The notes beneath the pieces were generated by a model. It made no database searches and was not told the origin of the DNA. It saw nothing but the letters and a program-made list of their open reading frames with translations. The translations under genes and the position numbers were made by a program. A stretch of 64,000 nucleotides of DNA, from NCBI RefSeq assembly GCF_001697145.1, contig NZ_CP012719.1, forward strand, positions 406,501 through 470,500, read 5' to 3'. How positions within the stretch are numbered: the stretch's first letter is position 1; every line of letters begins with the position of its first letter. This document shows positions 9,671-19,016 of this stretch, piece after piece. Source of the stretch: Streptococcus anginosus (GTDB lineage Bacteria > Bacillota > Bacilli > Lactobacillales > Streptococcaceae).

Positions 9671-10102
9671 ATGGATATTTGGAAAAAAATGTATGAAGAA
9701 GCCAAGAAGCTCTATGATCCGCATGAGGTATCGCCCTTTGTGTACGCTAATCATGTTGTAGCAGCTATTGAAGCAGAGGATGGAAAGATTTATACCGGCT
9801 TTTGCTTTGAAGGAACCTGTGGTGTTTTTCATCTCTGCGCTGAAAGGGCAGCAGCTTTTAATATGTATCAGTATTCTGGACAGACAAAAATGAAACGAGT
9901 ATTGGCTTTTCGTGATAAACCGCCTTATGGCGGAGGTTCTGGTATGCCTTGTGGGGCGTGTAGAGAATTTCTAATGGAGTTGAATCCTGAAAATCGTCAT
10001 CTGGAGTTTATGTTGGATTTTGAAAAACGAGAAACGATTACTTTGGGAGAACTCATGCCTTACTGGTGGGGACAAGAACGTGCTGAAAATGACGGAAAAT
10101 GA
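9671..10102 (+). CDS. Cytidine deaminase-like zinc protein
   Basis: Protein of 143 residues with the cytidine deaminase zinc signature: the Cys-Ala-Glu of CAERAAA and the PCGACREF motif with two more Cys ligands. It starts one base after rlmCD, so it is cotranscribed with it. It resembles stand-alone deaminases of nucleosides or of related compounds (blasticidin-S-deaminase-like) rather than the usual Cdd, because the N-terminus is longer (MDIWKKMYEEAKKLYDP). The substrate cannot be told from sequence. Confidence 0.82.
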   Translation: MDIWKKMYEEAKKLYDPHEVSPFVYANHVVAAIEAEDGKIYTGFCFEGTCGVFHLCAERAAAFNMYQYSGQTKMKRVLAFRDKPPYGGGSGMPCGACREFLMELNPENRHLEFMLDFEKRETITLGELMPYWWGQERAENDGK

Positions 10103-10352
10103 TATGAAGCACTTTTACTGTATGTTAGAATAATATGCAAGGCGCCTCCTAACAACGAAAGTTCAAAGGATCAGGATGTAAAAATTGCAAAGAAGGTATC
10201 CTTTAGCAATACTATTGATATTTTATAGCGTTTGGTAAATGGGATAGAATGACTTGTTCATGAGTGAGTCTAGTTTGAAGCAGATGATAAATAGGCGACA
10301 GAAGTTGAGTAATAAAATGAAACGCAAATATTTTCAACTACTTCAGCAATAG
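10103..10352. other. Intergenic stretch without recognisable gene
   Basis: About 250 bases with no open frame over 60 codons, many stops in all frames and no clear promoter. It may be decayed coding sequence, but I could not match it to any family. Confidence 0.5.
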
Positions 10353-10385
10353 AAAAACTTGTAGAAAACAATCTCTACAAGTTTT
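10353..10385. terminator. Bidirectional terminator
   Basis: 13-bp inverted repeat (AAAAACTTGTAGA and its complement) with a 7-base loop and T-run on the plus strand, A-run on the other. It lies just beyond the stop of the FabK paralogue (minus strand). Confidence 0.75.
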
Positions 10386-10391
10386 TTTATT

Positions 10392-11324
10392 TTACAAGGA
10401 AATCTCTGTATTTTCCAATACTTTTTGTGCATCTGAGACAATTGTTTCAATGATTTCTTTGCATGGTCGGATTTCTTTTATCATACCAGCAATTTGACCG
10501 CACATCATGGATCCGCTTTTAGTATCTCCGTCATATACAGCTTTTGAGAGAGCTCCAATAGTAATCTCTTCCAGTTCCTCACGGCTGGTACCTTTATTTT
10601 CAAGTTCTATATAATGATCTGTCATTTCGTTTCGAATACAACGAACGGGGGCACCCGCCCTCCTACCTGTGACAGCTGTATCTGTATCATTTGCCTTGAG
10701 AACGGCTTCTTTATAACTTTCAGCGATTGGGCATTCTTCTGACGCGAGAAATACCGTGCCGAGTTGAACTCCTTGTGCGCCTAAAACGAAAGCAGCAGCA
10801 AGTCCACGACCGTCTGCAATACCCCCTGCACCAATCACGGGAATATCAACCGCATCAGCAATCTGTGGCAGCAAAGCCATAGTATTGGTGCTACCGATAT
10901 GACCACCCGCTTCAGCTCCTTCAGCGATAACAGCGTCAACACCTAATTCTTGCATTTTTTTAGCATGTTTCACGCTGGCAATGACCGGAATAACCTTGAT
11001 ACCTGCTTCTTTGAGAGCGGGCAGAATGAATTTAGGGGTGCCAGCACCAGTTGTCACAACAGGAACTTTTTCTTCGATGATAACATTCACAAGCTCTTCA
11101 ACGTTTTTCAACATCAGCATCACGTTAACAGCGAATGGTTTGTCTGTGAGTTTGCGCAATTCACGAATTTCGTCGCGTAATTGGTCGCCAGTCATGCCAC
11201 CTGAAGCGATAATCCCCAAGCCACCTGCTTCTGAAACAGCAGCAGCCAATGGATAGTGAGAAATTTGCGCCATAGCACCCTGAAAAATTGGATATTTAAT
11301 GTTTAATAAAGTTGTAATAGACAT
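10392..11324 (-). CDS. FabK/nitronate monooxygenase-family flavoprotein (stand-alone paralogue)
   Basis: TIM-barrel FMN enzyme of 310 residues: KYPIFQGAMA at the start, GGLGIIASGGM, VTTGAGTP, EGAEAGGHIG (the His is the conserved catalytic-site residue of FabK), PVIGAGGIADGRG and LGAQGVQLGT. Members are enoyl-ACP reductases II (FabK) or nitronate monooxygenases. True fabK sits in the fab operon with other fatty-acid genes; here the gene stands alone, so it is more likely a second copy with a different or accessory role. RBS GGAG lies upstream of the ATG. Confidence 0.82.
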   Translation of the reverse strand: MSITTLLNIKYPIFQGAMAQISHYPLAAAVSEAGGLGIIASGGMTGDQLRDEIRELRKLTDKPFAVNVMLMLKNVEELVNVIIEEKVPVVTTGAGTPKFILPALKEAGIKVIPVIASVKHAKKMQELGVDAVIAEGAEAGGHIGSTNTMALLPQIADAVDIPVIGAGGIADGRGLAAAFVLGAQGVQLGTVFLASEECPIAESYKEAVLKANDTDTAVTGRRAGAPVRCIRNEMTDHYIELENKGTSREELEEITIGALSKAVYDGDTKSGSMMCGQIAGMIKEIRPCKEIIETIVSDAQKVLENTEISL

Positions 11325-11634
11325 ACTATCTCCTCAGTCCTATTTTTAAAATTATTATATCACGATTATAAAAGCGTTTTCAAATCTGTGATTTAATAAC
11401 TTTTCTTTTGTTTGTGAAATATTTTGCTTTGAAGAGAGGATTTATCAATTATTTTAATTGTGAAAAATAAAGAATCGTTTTATTATAATAATTACTTATA
11501 CTATATTAAAAATAGTTATAGATACTTAATTCAGAAAAATGGAATCAACTAAAGATAAAGAGAGTTTTGCTTTTACTTAGAGAGTAACTAATTTTTTATG
11601 TTATAATGATAGAAAATGAATCATGAGGTGAGAA
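11325..11634. other. AT-rich divergent intergenic region
   Basis: 310 bases separate the FabK paralogue from the DUF1858 operon. The only clear signal is the extended -10 TGTTATAAT (11599-11607) serving the plus-strand operon, 27 bp before its ATG. A small inverted repeat CAATTA/TAATTG lies near 11447-11461. I see no gene. Confidence 0.5.
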
Positions 11635-11868
11635 ATGGACAATATCATTGATGTCTCCATTCCTGTGGCAGAAGTAGTTGACAAGCACCCAGAAGTATTA
11701 GAAATTTTGGTGGAGCTTGGTTTTAAACCGCTTGCCAATCCAATCATGCGCAATACGGTTGGTCGCAAGGTGTCATTAAAGCAAGGCTCTAAGTTAGAGG
11801 GAACCCCTATGAATAAAATTGTCATGACATTGGAAGCAAATGGCTATGAAGTCGTGGGGCTAGACTAA
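11635..11868 (+). CDS. DUF1858 domain protein
   Basis: Protein of 77 residues that is a single DUF1858 domain (VSIPVAEVVDKHPEVLEILVE, LGF, ANPIMRNTVGRKVSL). The domain often occurs in anaerobic-metabolism and Fe-S repair contexts (ScdA/RIC-like) and next to DUF438 proteins, as here. Its last base is the first of the downstream ATG, so the two are tightly coupled. RBS GAGGTGAG. Confidence 0.82.
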   Translation: MDNIIDVSIPVAEVVDKHPEVLEILVELGFKPLANPIMRNTVGRKVSLKQGSKLEGTPMNKIVMTLEANGYEVVGLD

Positions 11869-13232
11869 TGGCAGATGAACGAATTGAAATTTTGAAATCT
11901 ATTTTGCTGGATTTGCATCATGGTGCAACAGCAGAAGAGGTTCAAGAGCAGTTTAACAAGCATTTTACAGGCGTTTCGGCTATTGAGATCAGTCTTATGG
12001 AGCACGAACTGATGAACTCGGATACGGGTGTGACCTTTGAGGATGTTATGTCGCTTTGCAATGTTCATGCGAATTTTTTTAAGGGAGCAGTGAAAAATGT
12101 AGAAGTGGCTGACACAGATCATCCAGGGCATCCAGTTCAAATTTTTAAGCAGGAAAATCTAGCTCTTAGAGCTGCTCTGTTGCGGATTCGGCGCCTCCTT
12201 GATACCTATGCTCAAACAGATGAGGCAGAAATGAAGACAGAGTTGGAAAAGGGACTGATGCGCCAGCTGGGCTTGGTCGGTCAATTTGACATTCATTATC
12301 AGCGCAAGGAAGAGCTGATGTTTCCGATTATGGAGAAATACGGTCATGACTCACCGCCCAAAGTCATGTGGGGTGTGGACGACCAGATTCGAGAGCTTTT
12401 TTGCGAAGCAAAGACCGCTGCTGAAGATTTGTCTAACCTAGGTATCGAGCAAGCTCGAGCAACATTTGAAAATTTTGCGGCTGAGTTTGAAGCGATGATT
12501 TTCAAGGAAGAATCCATCTTGCTTATGATTTTGCTGGAATCCTTCACACAGGACGATTGGCTGAAAATTGCAGAAGAAAGTGATGCTTACGGCTATGCGA
12601 TTATCAAGCCGGCTGAGAAATGGATGCCAGCTCGCCAATCATTCACGGAGGCAGAAAAAGAGGCTGCTGAGAAGACTGAAAGCGAAGCGGCAGCTAGTGA
12701 GGAGCTTGTGTCAGACGGTACTATTCAGCAGGTCATTGAGACACCTGATGGGCAGGTCACCATTTCTTTTAAGCCAAAAAAGAAAAAGGCAGAAAACAAT
12801 TTTGATCGACAGACCCAACAGTCTTTTGGACATGGCTATTTGTCAGTGGAAGAGGCAAATCTAATCTTGAATCATCTGCCGATGGAGATTACCTTTGTCA
12901 ATAAGGAGGATATTTTCCAGTACTACAATGACAGTGTGCCAGCTGATGAGATGATTTTTAAACGGACGCCGAGTCAAGTGGGGCGCAATGTCGAGCTGTG
13001 CCACCCGCCTAAGTTTTTGGAGAAAGTTCGCTTTATTTTTAAGGAATTGCGCGAAGGTAAGCGAGACAAGTTTGTTATGTGGTTCAAGTCTGAGTCGCGG
13101 GGAAAATTTGTCCATGTGACGTATGCAGCAGTGAGAGATAAAGCAGGAGAATTTCAAGGTGTGCTGGAATATGTCCAAGATATTCAGCCTTTCCGTGATA
13201 TTGAAGAAGATTTCTACCGAGGAGTAGATTAG
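11868..13232 (+). CDS. DUF438 - hemerythrin-like - PAS protein
   Basis: 454 residues in three parts: DUF438 (about 1-95, ending SLCNVHANFF); a hemerythrin-like four-helix region (about 100-240) with His/Glu metal ligands spread over HPGHP, FDIHYQRKEELMF and FKEESI; an Ala/Glu-rich linker; and a PAS domain (about 325-445, MEITFVNKEDIFQYYND to VLEYVQDIQPFR). The arrangement suggests an iron- or oxygen/NO-responsive sensor without an output domain of its own. Its partner is presumably the DUF1858 protein it is coupled to. The function is unproven. Confidence 0.85.
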   Translation: MADERIEILKSILLDLHHGATAEEVQEQFNKHFTGVSAIEISLMEHELMNSDTGVTFEDVMSLCNVHANFFKGAVKNVEVADTDHPGHPVQIFKQENLALRAALLRIRRLLDTYAQTDEAEMKTELEKGLMRQLGLVGQFDIHYQRKEELMFPIMEKYGHDSPPKVMWGVDDQIRELFCEAKTAAEDLSNLGIEQARATFENFAAEFEAMIFKEESILLMILLESFTQDDWLKIAEESDAYGYAIIKPAEKWMPARQSFTEAEKEAAEKTESEAAASEELVSDGTIQQVIETPDGQVTISFKPKKKKAENNFDRQTQQSFGHGYLSVEEANLILNHLPMEITFVNKEDIFQYYNDSVPADEMIFKRTPSQVGRNVELCHPPKFLEKVRFIFKELREGKRDKFVMWFKSESRGKFVHVTYAAVRDKAGEFQGVLEYVQDIQPFRDIEEDFYRGVD

Positions 13233-13239
13233 AAGGAAT

Positions 13240-13497
13240 ATGATGACGTACGAACAGGAATTTTTAAAGGATTTTGAAGCTTGGGTCAAAACTCAGGTGA
13301 CTATCAACGAAATGGCTCTTGAAGAAAGTCAGAAAGTTTATGAGGAAGATAAAGATGAACGCGCTAAAGAAGCTGCGATTCGTTATGAGAGCCGCCTAGA
13401 TGCCTATCAGTTTCTATTGGGGAAATTTGCCAATTATCAAGAGGGCAAGGGATTTCATGACCTACCAGATGGACTTTTTGGACAGAGAAATTATTGA
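13240..13497 (+). CDS. DUF1912 family protein
   Basis: Acidic, mostly helical streptococcal protein of about 85 residues (EQEFLKDFEAWVKTQV, YESRLDAYQFLLGKF). The function is unknown. Two adjacent ATGs (13240 and 13243) share the RBS AAGGAA. It follows the DUF438 gene after 7 bases and is probably in its operon. The valine T-box promoter starts inside its last codons. Confidence 0.75.
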   Translation: MMTYEQEFLKDFEAWVKTQVTINEMALEESQKVYEEDKDERAKEAAIRYESRLDAYQFLLGKFANYQEGKGFHDLPDGLFGQRNY

Positions 13498-13810
13498 TTT
13501 TCTCTAGAAAACATGTTAAACTAAATGCATTAGAGGTGTTTTGAATCCCATTTGTCACAGAAAGCGGTGTTGCTGAGAAATCCGCACAAATGTCAAAACT
13601 GGTTGCTAAGGCTAAAATTGAAATAATGGTGTCTTTTTGTTTACTTTTAGGACTAGGCAGTGAGTTACGGGCTGTACTGGCGTACGCCTAAGCGAGCTAA
13701 CGATGTAATAAAAGATAAACAAGAAGATCAGAGTTGCGGGCATCTGCCCGAAATTGGGTGGTACCGCGGAGAGATTCGTCCCTGTCATGTATGGCAGGGA
13801 CGAATTTTTA
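13494..13810 (+). promoter_or_regulatory. T-box leader, valine type
   Basis: Promoter TTGATT (13494-13499), 17-bp spacer, TAAACT (13517-13522) with TG extension. The leader then shows stem I pairing (GTTTTGA with TCAAAAC; ATTTGT with ACAAAT; an apical GCGG/CCGC stem with a TGTTGCTGAGAAAT loop), the T-box sequence TGGTACCGCGG (13759-13769) and an 11-bp terminator hairpin (13774-13784 with 13795-13805) plus T-run. Two valine triplets are specifier candidates: GTC 13592-13594 and GTT 13602-13604; the latter better matches the spacing in the ileS leader. Uncharged tRNA-Val should allow read-through into the acetyltransferase, membrane protein and valS. Confidence 0.9.
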
Positions 13811-13833
13811 TAAGCGGAACGGGGAGAGGAATT

Positions 13834-14415
13834 ATGATAAATATCTTAGGTCAAATTGAAGACAATAAACTTCCTAATATTGAGACAGAACGGCTGTATT
13901 TGCGCCAACGTCTAGTCTCAGATGCTAAAGAGATATTTGCTTATGCGAGCTTACCAGAAGTGACTTGGCCAGCTGGTTTTCCACCTGCGGAAAGCGTGGA
14001 AGAAGAGGAAAATTATCTCGAAAACATTATGCCCAAACGCTGGATTGAGCAAAAAATACCGTCTGGTTATGGTATCTGCTTAAAAGGGACAAATAAAGTC
14101 ATTGGCTCGATTGATTTTAATAAGCGCCATGCTGATGATGTTCTTGAAATGGGCTATTTGCTTCACCCAGATTATTGGGGGCAAGGGATCGTGACAGAAG
14201 CTGCGCGTGCGCTGTTGGAAGTTGGATTTACCCTACTCAATCTCCACAAAATCGAAATTGAATGTTATGGATACAACAAAGCAAGCCAGCGTATTGCTGA
14301 AAAACTTGGCTTCACCCTCGAATCTCGCGTCCGTGACCGCAAAGATGCACAAGGACAACGTTGTGATTTATTGCGTTATGGATTGCTGAGGAGTGAGTGG
14401 GAGGAGAAAGAATGA
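13834..14415 (+). CDS. GNAT acetyltransferase, RimJ/RimL type
   Basis: Product of 193 residues of the GNAT fold: ETERLYLRQRLVSDA at the start, EMGYLLHPDYWGQGIVTEAAR (motif A, with GQGIVTE contacting acetyl-CoA) and GYNKASQRIAEKLGF (motif B). It belongs to the group acting on N-terminal or amino groups of proteins or small molecules; the target is unknown. I take ATG 13834, preceded by GGGGAGAGGA, because the longer frame would run through the T-box. It is the first gene under the valine T-box. Confidence 0.88.
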   Translation: MINILGQIEDNKLPNIETERLYLRQRLVSDAKEIFAYASLPEVTWPAGFPPAESVEEEENYLENIMPKRWIEQKIPSGYGICLKGTNKVIGSIDFNKRHADDVLEMGYLLHPDYWGQGIVTEAARALLEVGFTLLNLHKIEIECYGYNKASQRIAEKLGFTLESRVRDRKDAQGQRCDLLRYGLLRSEWEEKE

Positions 14416-15317
14416 AGTTAAGTATGGATCAGATAATATCTATTATAAGTGCTGTCGGAGTAAGTACAATTATAAGTACGATATTTGCATTTGTTCAAGC
14501 TAACAAAAGGAATAATTTAGATTTTATAACAAGGGAACGTTCAGAGTGGCGAAAATTATTGAAATCTGTAATAGTTAACTTAAACGATGATAGAGAAAGG
14601 GAAAAATCTTGTGCTATTGAGCAATTAAAGACACAATTAAATCCATATGGAATTAATTGTGATTGTAAAGGCCAATATAGTTATTATATGAAGGATGGAT
14701 ATATTTGGAATGAGCTGAACAAAGAGGAACAGAATATTGATTATAATAAATTGTCTGCTTTTATTGAATTACTTTTGAAATATGATTGGGAGAGAAGTAA
14801 GTCTGAAGTGAGAAATAACTATAGCACTGTTATATTAATTTTTTTAAATGCTGTAACAATATTGTTTATTTTATATAGTTTTATAACTTTTGATATTTGT
14901 GATTATGTGTTAGGGATAAAATATGAAAATTTAATTATTTTAATAAAATTAGGCCTAATATTATTATTTCCTATCTTAATACTCTTCACAATTAAGCAAA
15001 AAAGCATCTTAGATAAAATTTATATTAATAAAATTAATGGGAGTAAATTACGTATTCTATTAAGCTTATACATAAAATTTTGGTTGCCATATGTATGTTG
15101 CATTATTCATATCATTGTTTTAGGGAATAAACTTATAAATGTACCAACAATATTTGGGATTCATGCAAATTTTTTAACAAATAGACTAATATTACTATTA
15201 ATTTCCCCTATTTTTTGTTACATTTACAAATATTTAACAGGGTATAGAAATTTGGAATTAGATTATATAGATGCAATAAAAAGGATAGAACAATACTATA
15301 ATAAAAAGGAGAATTGA
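14412..15317 (+). CDS. AT-rich multi-pass membrane protein of unknown function
   Basis: 301 residues, not recognised. An N-terminal helix (about 5-25, [20 protein letters not shown]) is followed by a basic segment with the motif [11 protein letters not shown], a cytosolic region with a CDC motif, then about four membrane helices (about 140-265) rich in Ile/Leu. ERxEWR after an N-terminal helix is seen in many unrelated orphan bacterial proteins. Start ATG 14412 overlaps the upstream TGA (ATGA) and has GGAGGAG as RBS. Codon and base use are far more AT-rich than in the flanking genes, which suggests acquisition. It sits inside the T-box operon just before valS. Confidence 0.7.
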   Translation: MKLSMDQIISIISAVGVSTIISTIFAFVQANKRNNLDFITRERSEWRKLLKSVIVNLNDDREREKSCAIEQLKTQLNPYGINCDCKGQYSYYMKDGYIWNELNKEEQNIDYNKLSAFIELLLKYDWERSKSEVRNNYSTVILIFLNAVTILFILYSFITFDICDYVLGIKYENLIILIKLGLILLFPILILFTIKQKSILDKIYINKINGSKLRILLSLYIKFWLPYVCCIIHIIVLGNKLINVPTIFGIHANFLTNRLILLLISPIFCYIYKYLTGYRNLELDYIDAIKRIEQYYNKKEN

Positions 15318-15318
15318 A

Positions 15319-17991
15319 ATGAAACAACTTTCACCAAAATATAACCCAGCTAAGGTTGAGGCTGGGCGTTATCAAAAATGGTTAGATGAGGATGTTTTCA
15401 AGCCGTCTGGAGATAAGAAGGCTAAGCCTTACTCTATCGTGATTCCACCACCAAACGTAACTGGGAAACTCCACCTTGGTCACGCTTGGGATACGACTTT
15501 GCAAGATATTATTATCCGTCAAAAACGTATGCAAGGTTTTGATACTTTATGGCTTCCTGGTATGGACCATGCGGGGATTGCAACACAGGCAAAAGTTGAA
15601 GCACGTCTTGCTGAAGATGGTATCTCACGCTACGACCTTGGTCGTGAAAAATTCTTAGATAAAGTCTGGGAATGGAAAGACGAGTATGCTACCACTATCA
15701 AGGAGCAATGGGGTAAAATGGGGCTTTCTGTCGATTACTCTCGTGAACGTTTCACCCTTGATGAAGGATTGTCAAAAGCGGTTCGTAAAGTCTTTGTTGA
15801 ACTTTATAAAAAAGGTTGGATTTACCGTGGTGAATTTATCATCAACTGGGATCCAAAAGCTCGTACAGCTCTTTCTGATATCGAAGTTATCCACAAAGAT
15901 GTCGAAGGTGCTTTCTACCACATGAATTACATGTTGGAAGATGGATCACGCGCTCTTGAGGTGGCAACAACTCGTCCTGAAACTATGTTTGGAGATACGG
16001 CTGTCGCTGTCAATCCAGAAGATCCTCGCTACAAAGACTTGATTGGCAAAAATGTTATCCTGCCAATTGTCAATAAACCTATTCCAATCGTGGCTGATGA
16101 ACATGCTGACCCTGAATTCGGTACTGGTGTGGTTAAAATCACTCCAGCTCACGACCCTAATGACTTCCTTGTTGGTCAGCGTCATAATCTTCCTCAAGTT
16201 AATGTCATGAATGATGACGGTACGATGAACGACCTTGCTGGTGAATTTGCTGGCATGGATCGCTTTGAAGCTCGCAAAGCCGTTGTTAAAAAATTGGAAG
16301 AAATCGGTGCCCTTGTTAATATTGAAAAAATGACACACTCTGTTGGTCATTCAGAACGTACGGGTGTTATGGTTGAACCACGTTTGTCAACACAATGGTT
16401 CGTTAGAATGGATCAATTAGCTAAAAATGCTATTGCCAATCAAGACACAGATGACGAAGTGAAATTCTACCCGCCACGTTTCAACGATACTTTCCTTCAA
16501 TGGATGGAAAATGTTCATGACTGGGTTATTTCTCGTCAGCTCTGGTGGGGGCATCAAATCCCAGCATGGTACAATGTTGAAGGTGACATGTACGTTGGTG
16601 AAGAAGCTCCAGAAGGTGACGGATGGACTCAAGATGAAGATGTGCTTGACACTTGGTTCAGTTCAGCCCTATGGCCATTCTCCACAATGGGTTGGCCTGA
16701 CACAGACTCAGAAGACTTCAAACGTTACTTCCCAACATCTACACTGGTAACTGGTTACGATATCATCTTCTTTTGGGTATCACGCATGATTTTCCAATCA
16801 TTGGAATTCACAGGACGTCGTCCATTTGAAAACGTACTTATCCACGGTCTTATCCGTGACGAACAAGGACGTAAAATGTCTAAATCACTTGGTAACGGTA
16901 TTGATCCAATGGACGTTATCGAAAAATATGGTGCTGATGCGCTTCGTTGGTTCTTGTCAAACGGTTCTGCCCCAGGTCAAGACGTTCGTTTCTCTTACGA
17001 AAAGATGGACGCCAGCTGGAACTTCATTAACAAAATCTGGAATATCTCTCGTTACATTTTGATGAACAATGAAGGCCTTACGCTTGACCAAGCTAGTACA
17101 AATGTTGAAAAAGTTGTTGCTGGTACGGCTGGTAACGTAACTGACCGCTGGATTCTTCACAACTTGAATGAAACAATTGCCAAAGTTACTGAAAACTTTG
17201 ATAAATTTGAATTCGGTGTGGCAGGTCACATCCTTTACAACTTCATCTGGGATGAGTTTGCGGACTGGTATGTTGAGTTGACCAAGGAAGTCCTATACAG
17301 CGATAACGAAGAAGAGAAAGTCATCACACGTTCTGTTCTCCTTTACACTTTGGACAAGATCCTTCGTCTCCTTCACCCAATCATGCCATTTGTGACGGAA
17401 GAAATCTTTGAACAAATTTCTGAAGATTCAATTGTAACAGCAGCCTACCCAATTGTTAACCCAACGTTTGAAAATGAAGCTGCGCATAAAGGTGTTGAAA
17501 GTCTTAAAGACCTTATCCGTGCTGTCCGTAACGCACGTAGCGAGGTGAATGTTGCTCCAAGCAAACCAATCACCATCCTGGTGAAAACCAGCGATAAAGA
17601 ATTGGAAAGTTTCTTCAATGCCAATGTCAACTACATCAAGCGTTTTACCAATCCAGAGCATTTGGAAATTGCTTCTGACATTGAGGCGCCAGAATTAGCT
17701 ATGTCCAGCATCATAACAGGTGCTGAAATCTTCTTGCCACTTGCTGACCTTCTTAACGTTGAAGAAGAATTGGCACGTCTTGACAAAGAACTTGCTAAAT
17801 GGCAAAAAGAATTAGATATAGTTGCCAAGAAACTCAGCAACGAAAAATTCGTCGCTAACGCCAAACCAGAAGTTGTCGCCAAAGAACGACAAAAGCAAGC
17901 CGACTACCAAGCTAAGTATGATGCGACAAAAGAACGGATTGAAGAGATGGAGAAGTTGGAGGAGAGAGTAGTAAGTGAAGAATTTAGTTGA
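15319..17991 (+). CDS. valS: Valyl-tRNA synthetase
   Basis: Class I synthetase of 890 residues charging tRNA-Val. Signature HLGH ([14 protein letters not shown]), the KMSKS loop ([10 protein letters not shown]), the editing domain ([16 protein letters not shown]) and a C-terminal coiled coil ([17 protein letters not shown]) are all present. The upstream T-box gives feedback on tRNA-Val charging. Leu is written mostly CTT and many codons end in C, unlike several neighbours; this may reflect high expression or allele replacement. The start has AAGGAG. Confidence 0.98.
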   Translation: MKQLSPKYNPAKVEAGRYQKWLDEDVFKPSGDKKAKPYSIVIPPPNVTGKLHLGHAWDTTLQDIIIRQKRMQGFDTLWLPGMDHAGIATQAKVEARLAEDGISRYDLGREKFLDKVWEWKDEYATTIKEQWGKMGLSVDYSRERFTLDEGLSKAVRKVFVELYKKGWIYRGEFIINWDPKARTALSDIEVIHKDVEGAFYHMNYMLEDGSRALEVATTRPETMFGDTAVAVNPEDPRYKDLIGKNVILPIVNKPIPIVADEHADPEFGTGVVKITPAHDPNDFLVGQRHNLPQVNVMNDDGTMNDLAGEFAGMDRFEARKAVVKKLEEIGALVNIEKMTHSVGHSERTGVMVEPRLSTQWFVRMDQLAKNAIANQDTDDEVKFYPPRFNDTFLQWMENVHDWVISRQLWWGHQIPAWYNVEGDMYVGEEAPEGDGWTQDEDVLDTWFSSALWPFSTMGWPDTDSEDFKRYFPTSTLVTGYDIIFFWVSRMIFQSLEFTGRRPFENVLIHGLIRDEQGRKMSKSLGNGIDPMDVIEKYGADALRWFLSNGSAPGQDVRFSYEKMDASWNFINKIWNISRYILMNNEGLTLDQASTNVEKVVAGTAGNVTDRWILHNLNETIAKVTENFDKFEFGVAGHILYNFIWDEFADWYVELTKEVLYSDNEEEKVITRSVLLYTLDKILRLLHPIMPFVTEEIFEQISEDSIVTAAYPIVNPTFENEAAHKGVESLKDLIRAVRNARSEVNVAPSKPITILVKTSDKELESFFNANVNYIKRFTNPEHLEIASDIEAPELAMSSIITGAEIFLPLADLLNVEEELARLDKELAKWQKELDIVAKKLSNEKFVANAKPEVVAKERQKQADYQAKYDATKERIEEMEKLEERVVSEEFS

Positions 17992-18364
17992 GTTGATAAC
18001 AATCTTATTGGGATTATTTACTCTAATTTTTGGAATTCTACAATATTTTTGGCAAAAAAGGTTCGATGAAAAATTACGAGTCTATAAAAATTATCTTGAA
18101 GTAGTCGCATTATCAACTTTATCACCAGAAAAGCAGACTAAAATTCAGTTAGTACAAAAACACATTCTTGCAAAACAGGAATTAGTTCTCTATGCTCCTA
18201 AAGAAATTGTAGAATTAGCAGGAAAAATTGAACCTATAAATTTTACTGAAAGTAATGAACAAAAATATTTGGAATATTTAAAGTTAATCAATTTTATGAG
18301 ATTAGATTTGCAAAGATTTAATAAAAACATCTCAGAGGAATCCCTTAGAAAATTACTTGGTTAG
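17975..18364 (+). CDS. Small AT-rich protein with one N-terminal membrane helix
   Basis: 129 residues, not recognised. One helix at about 4-24 ([20 protein letters not shown]) is followed by a basic, helical cytosolic part ([30 protein letters not shown]). It starts with GTG at 17975 inside the valS 3' end (17-base overlap, GGAGAGAG upstream), so it is coupled to valS translation. Base use is AT-rich as in the next two genes. It is followed by the hairpin/promoter module at 18378. Confidence 0.65.
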   Translation: MKNLVELITILLGLFTLIFGILQYFWQKRFDEKLRVYKNYLEVVALSTLSPEKQTKIQLVQKHILAKQELVLYAPKEIVELAGKIEPINFTESNEQKYLEYLKLINFMRLDLQRFNKNISEESLRKLLG

Positions 18365-18377
18365 CGAATTTTATAAG

Positions 18378-18409
18378 CACAGTCGAAAGGCTGTGTTTTA
18401 TGGTATAAT
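18378..18409 (+). promoter_or_regulatory. Hairpin-terminator fused to extended -10 promoter (module A)
   Basis: Arms CACAG (18378-18382) and CTGTG (18391-18395) enclose TCGAAAGG, followed by TTTTA and directly by TGGTATAAT (18401-18409). The U-tract of the terminator occupies the spacer of the promoter. It ends the upstream 129-residue gene and starts the 186-residue gene. Module B at 19017 has the same length and layout. Confidence 0.7.
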
Positions 18410-18439
18410 GGAATAAAAATGATTATAGGAGATTAGAAA

Positions 18440-19000
18440 ATGGATGAAAATATTGCATATCAAATTTTAAACAAACATCAAAATCAATATTACTCAGAAG
18501 ATGGGCAGTTTGTGGTTGAATATACATATTTTCCTATAGGAAGAAGGGGGAAGGAGTTTTTAGACGCTTTCAATTTAATTTTTGGTCAGCATGGAAAGAC
18601 AGTCACTTTTAATGATATCGAATATAAAGTAGTCAATGGAAGATATGGATTTTATGACGGCGGAGTAATCGATAGTTTTTTAAGTGTCCATTATGCCAGA
18701 GCATATTTAAAAGAACCCACTCAAGTTAGGGTATCGGCTGGTGAGGTAACAGTTTCTGCTAATCAAGTGACAATTTATAGTGATTCGATTGCACAAATTA
18801 AAGCTGAGCGATTTATGTATGCAGATGAATTAAATAATACTCAATTACTTAATGTGTTGAATCAGATCCTTGAAGAATTAGAAGCAGAAAAAGATCCATC
18901 TGATGAAAATCTAAAATTTTTGAAAAATGTTGCGAGATCAACTTCAGAGTTAGCTGGATTTGCAGCAAATATGATTACCATTCTAAGTCCCTTTTTATAA
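18440..19000 (+). CDS. Orphan protein of unknown function
   Basis: 186 residues, not recognised. The middle is rich in short beta strands (TQVRVSAGEVTVSANQVTIY), followed by an acidic helical stretch (LLNVLNQILEELEAEKD) and a hydrophobic C-terminus (AGFAANMITILSPFL) that could touch the membrane. RBS AGGAGA lies 9 nt before ATG. The gene has its own promoter in module A and is AT-rich like its neighbours. Confidence 0.65.
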   Translation: MDENIAYQILNKHQNQYYSEDGQFVVEYTYFPIGRRGKEFLDAFNLIFGQHGKTVTFNDIEYKVVNGRYGFYDGGVIDSFLSVHYARAYLKEPTQVRVSAGEVTVSANQVTIYSDSIAQIKAERFMYADELNNTQLLNVLNQILEELEAEKDPSDENLKFLKNVARSTSELAGFAANMITILSPFL

Positions 19001-19016
19001 TGTCATAATAGAAATT

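Noticed and set aside
10950..11256. Two plus-strand frames over the FabK paralogue
   Set aside because: Antisense shadows of a conserved TIM-barrel gene.
12861..13289. 142-codon frame antisense to the DUF438 gene end
   Set aside because: It crosses the stop of one gene and the start of another on the opposite strand and resembles no protein family.
15946..16350. 134-codon open frame antisense to valS
   Set aside because: No start signals, no recognisable family, and it lies wholly inside a conserved gene with strongly biased codons, which creates antisense frames.
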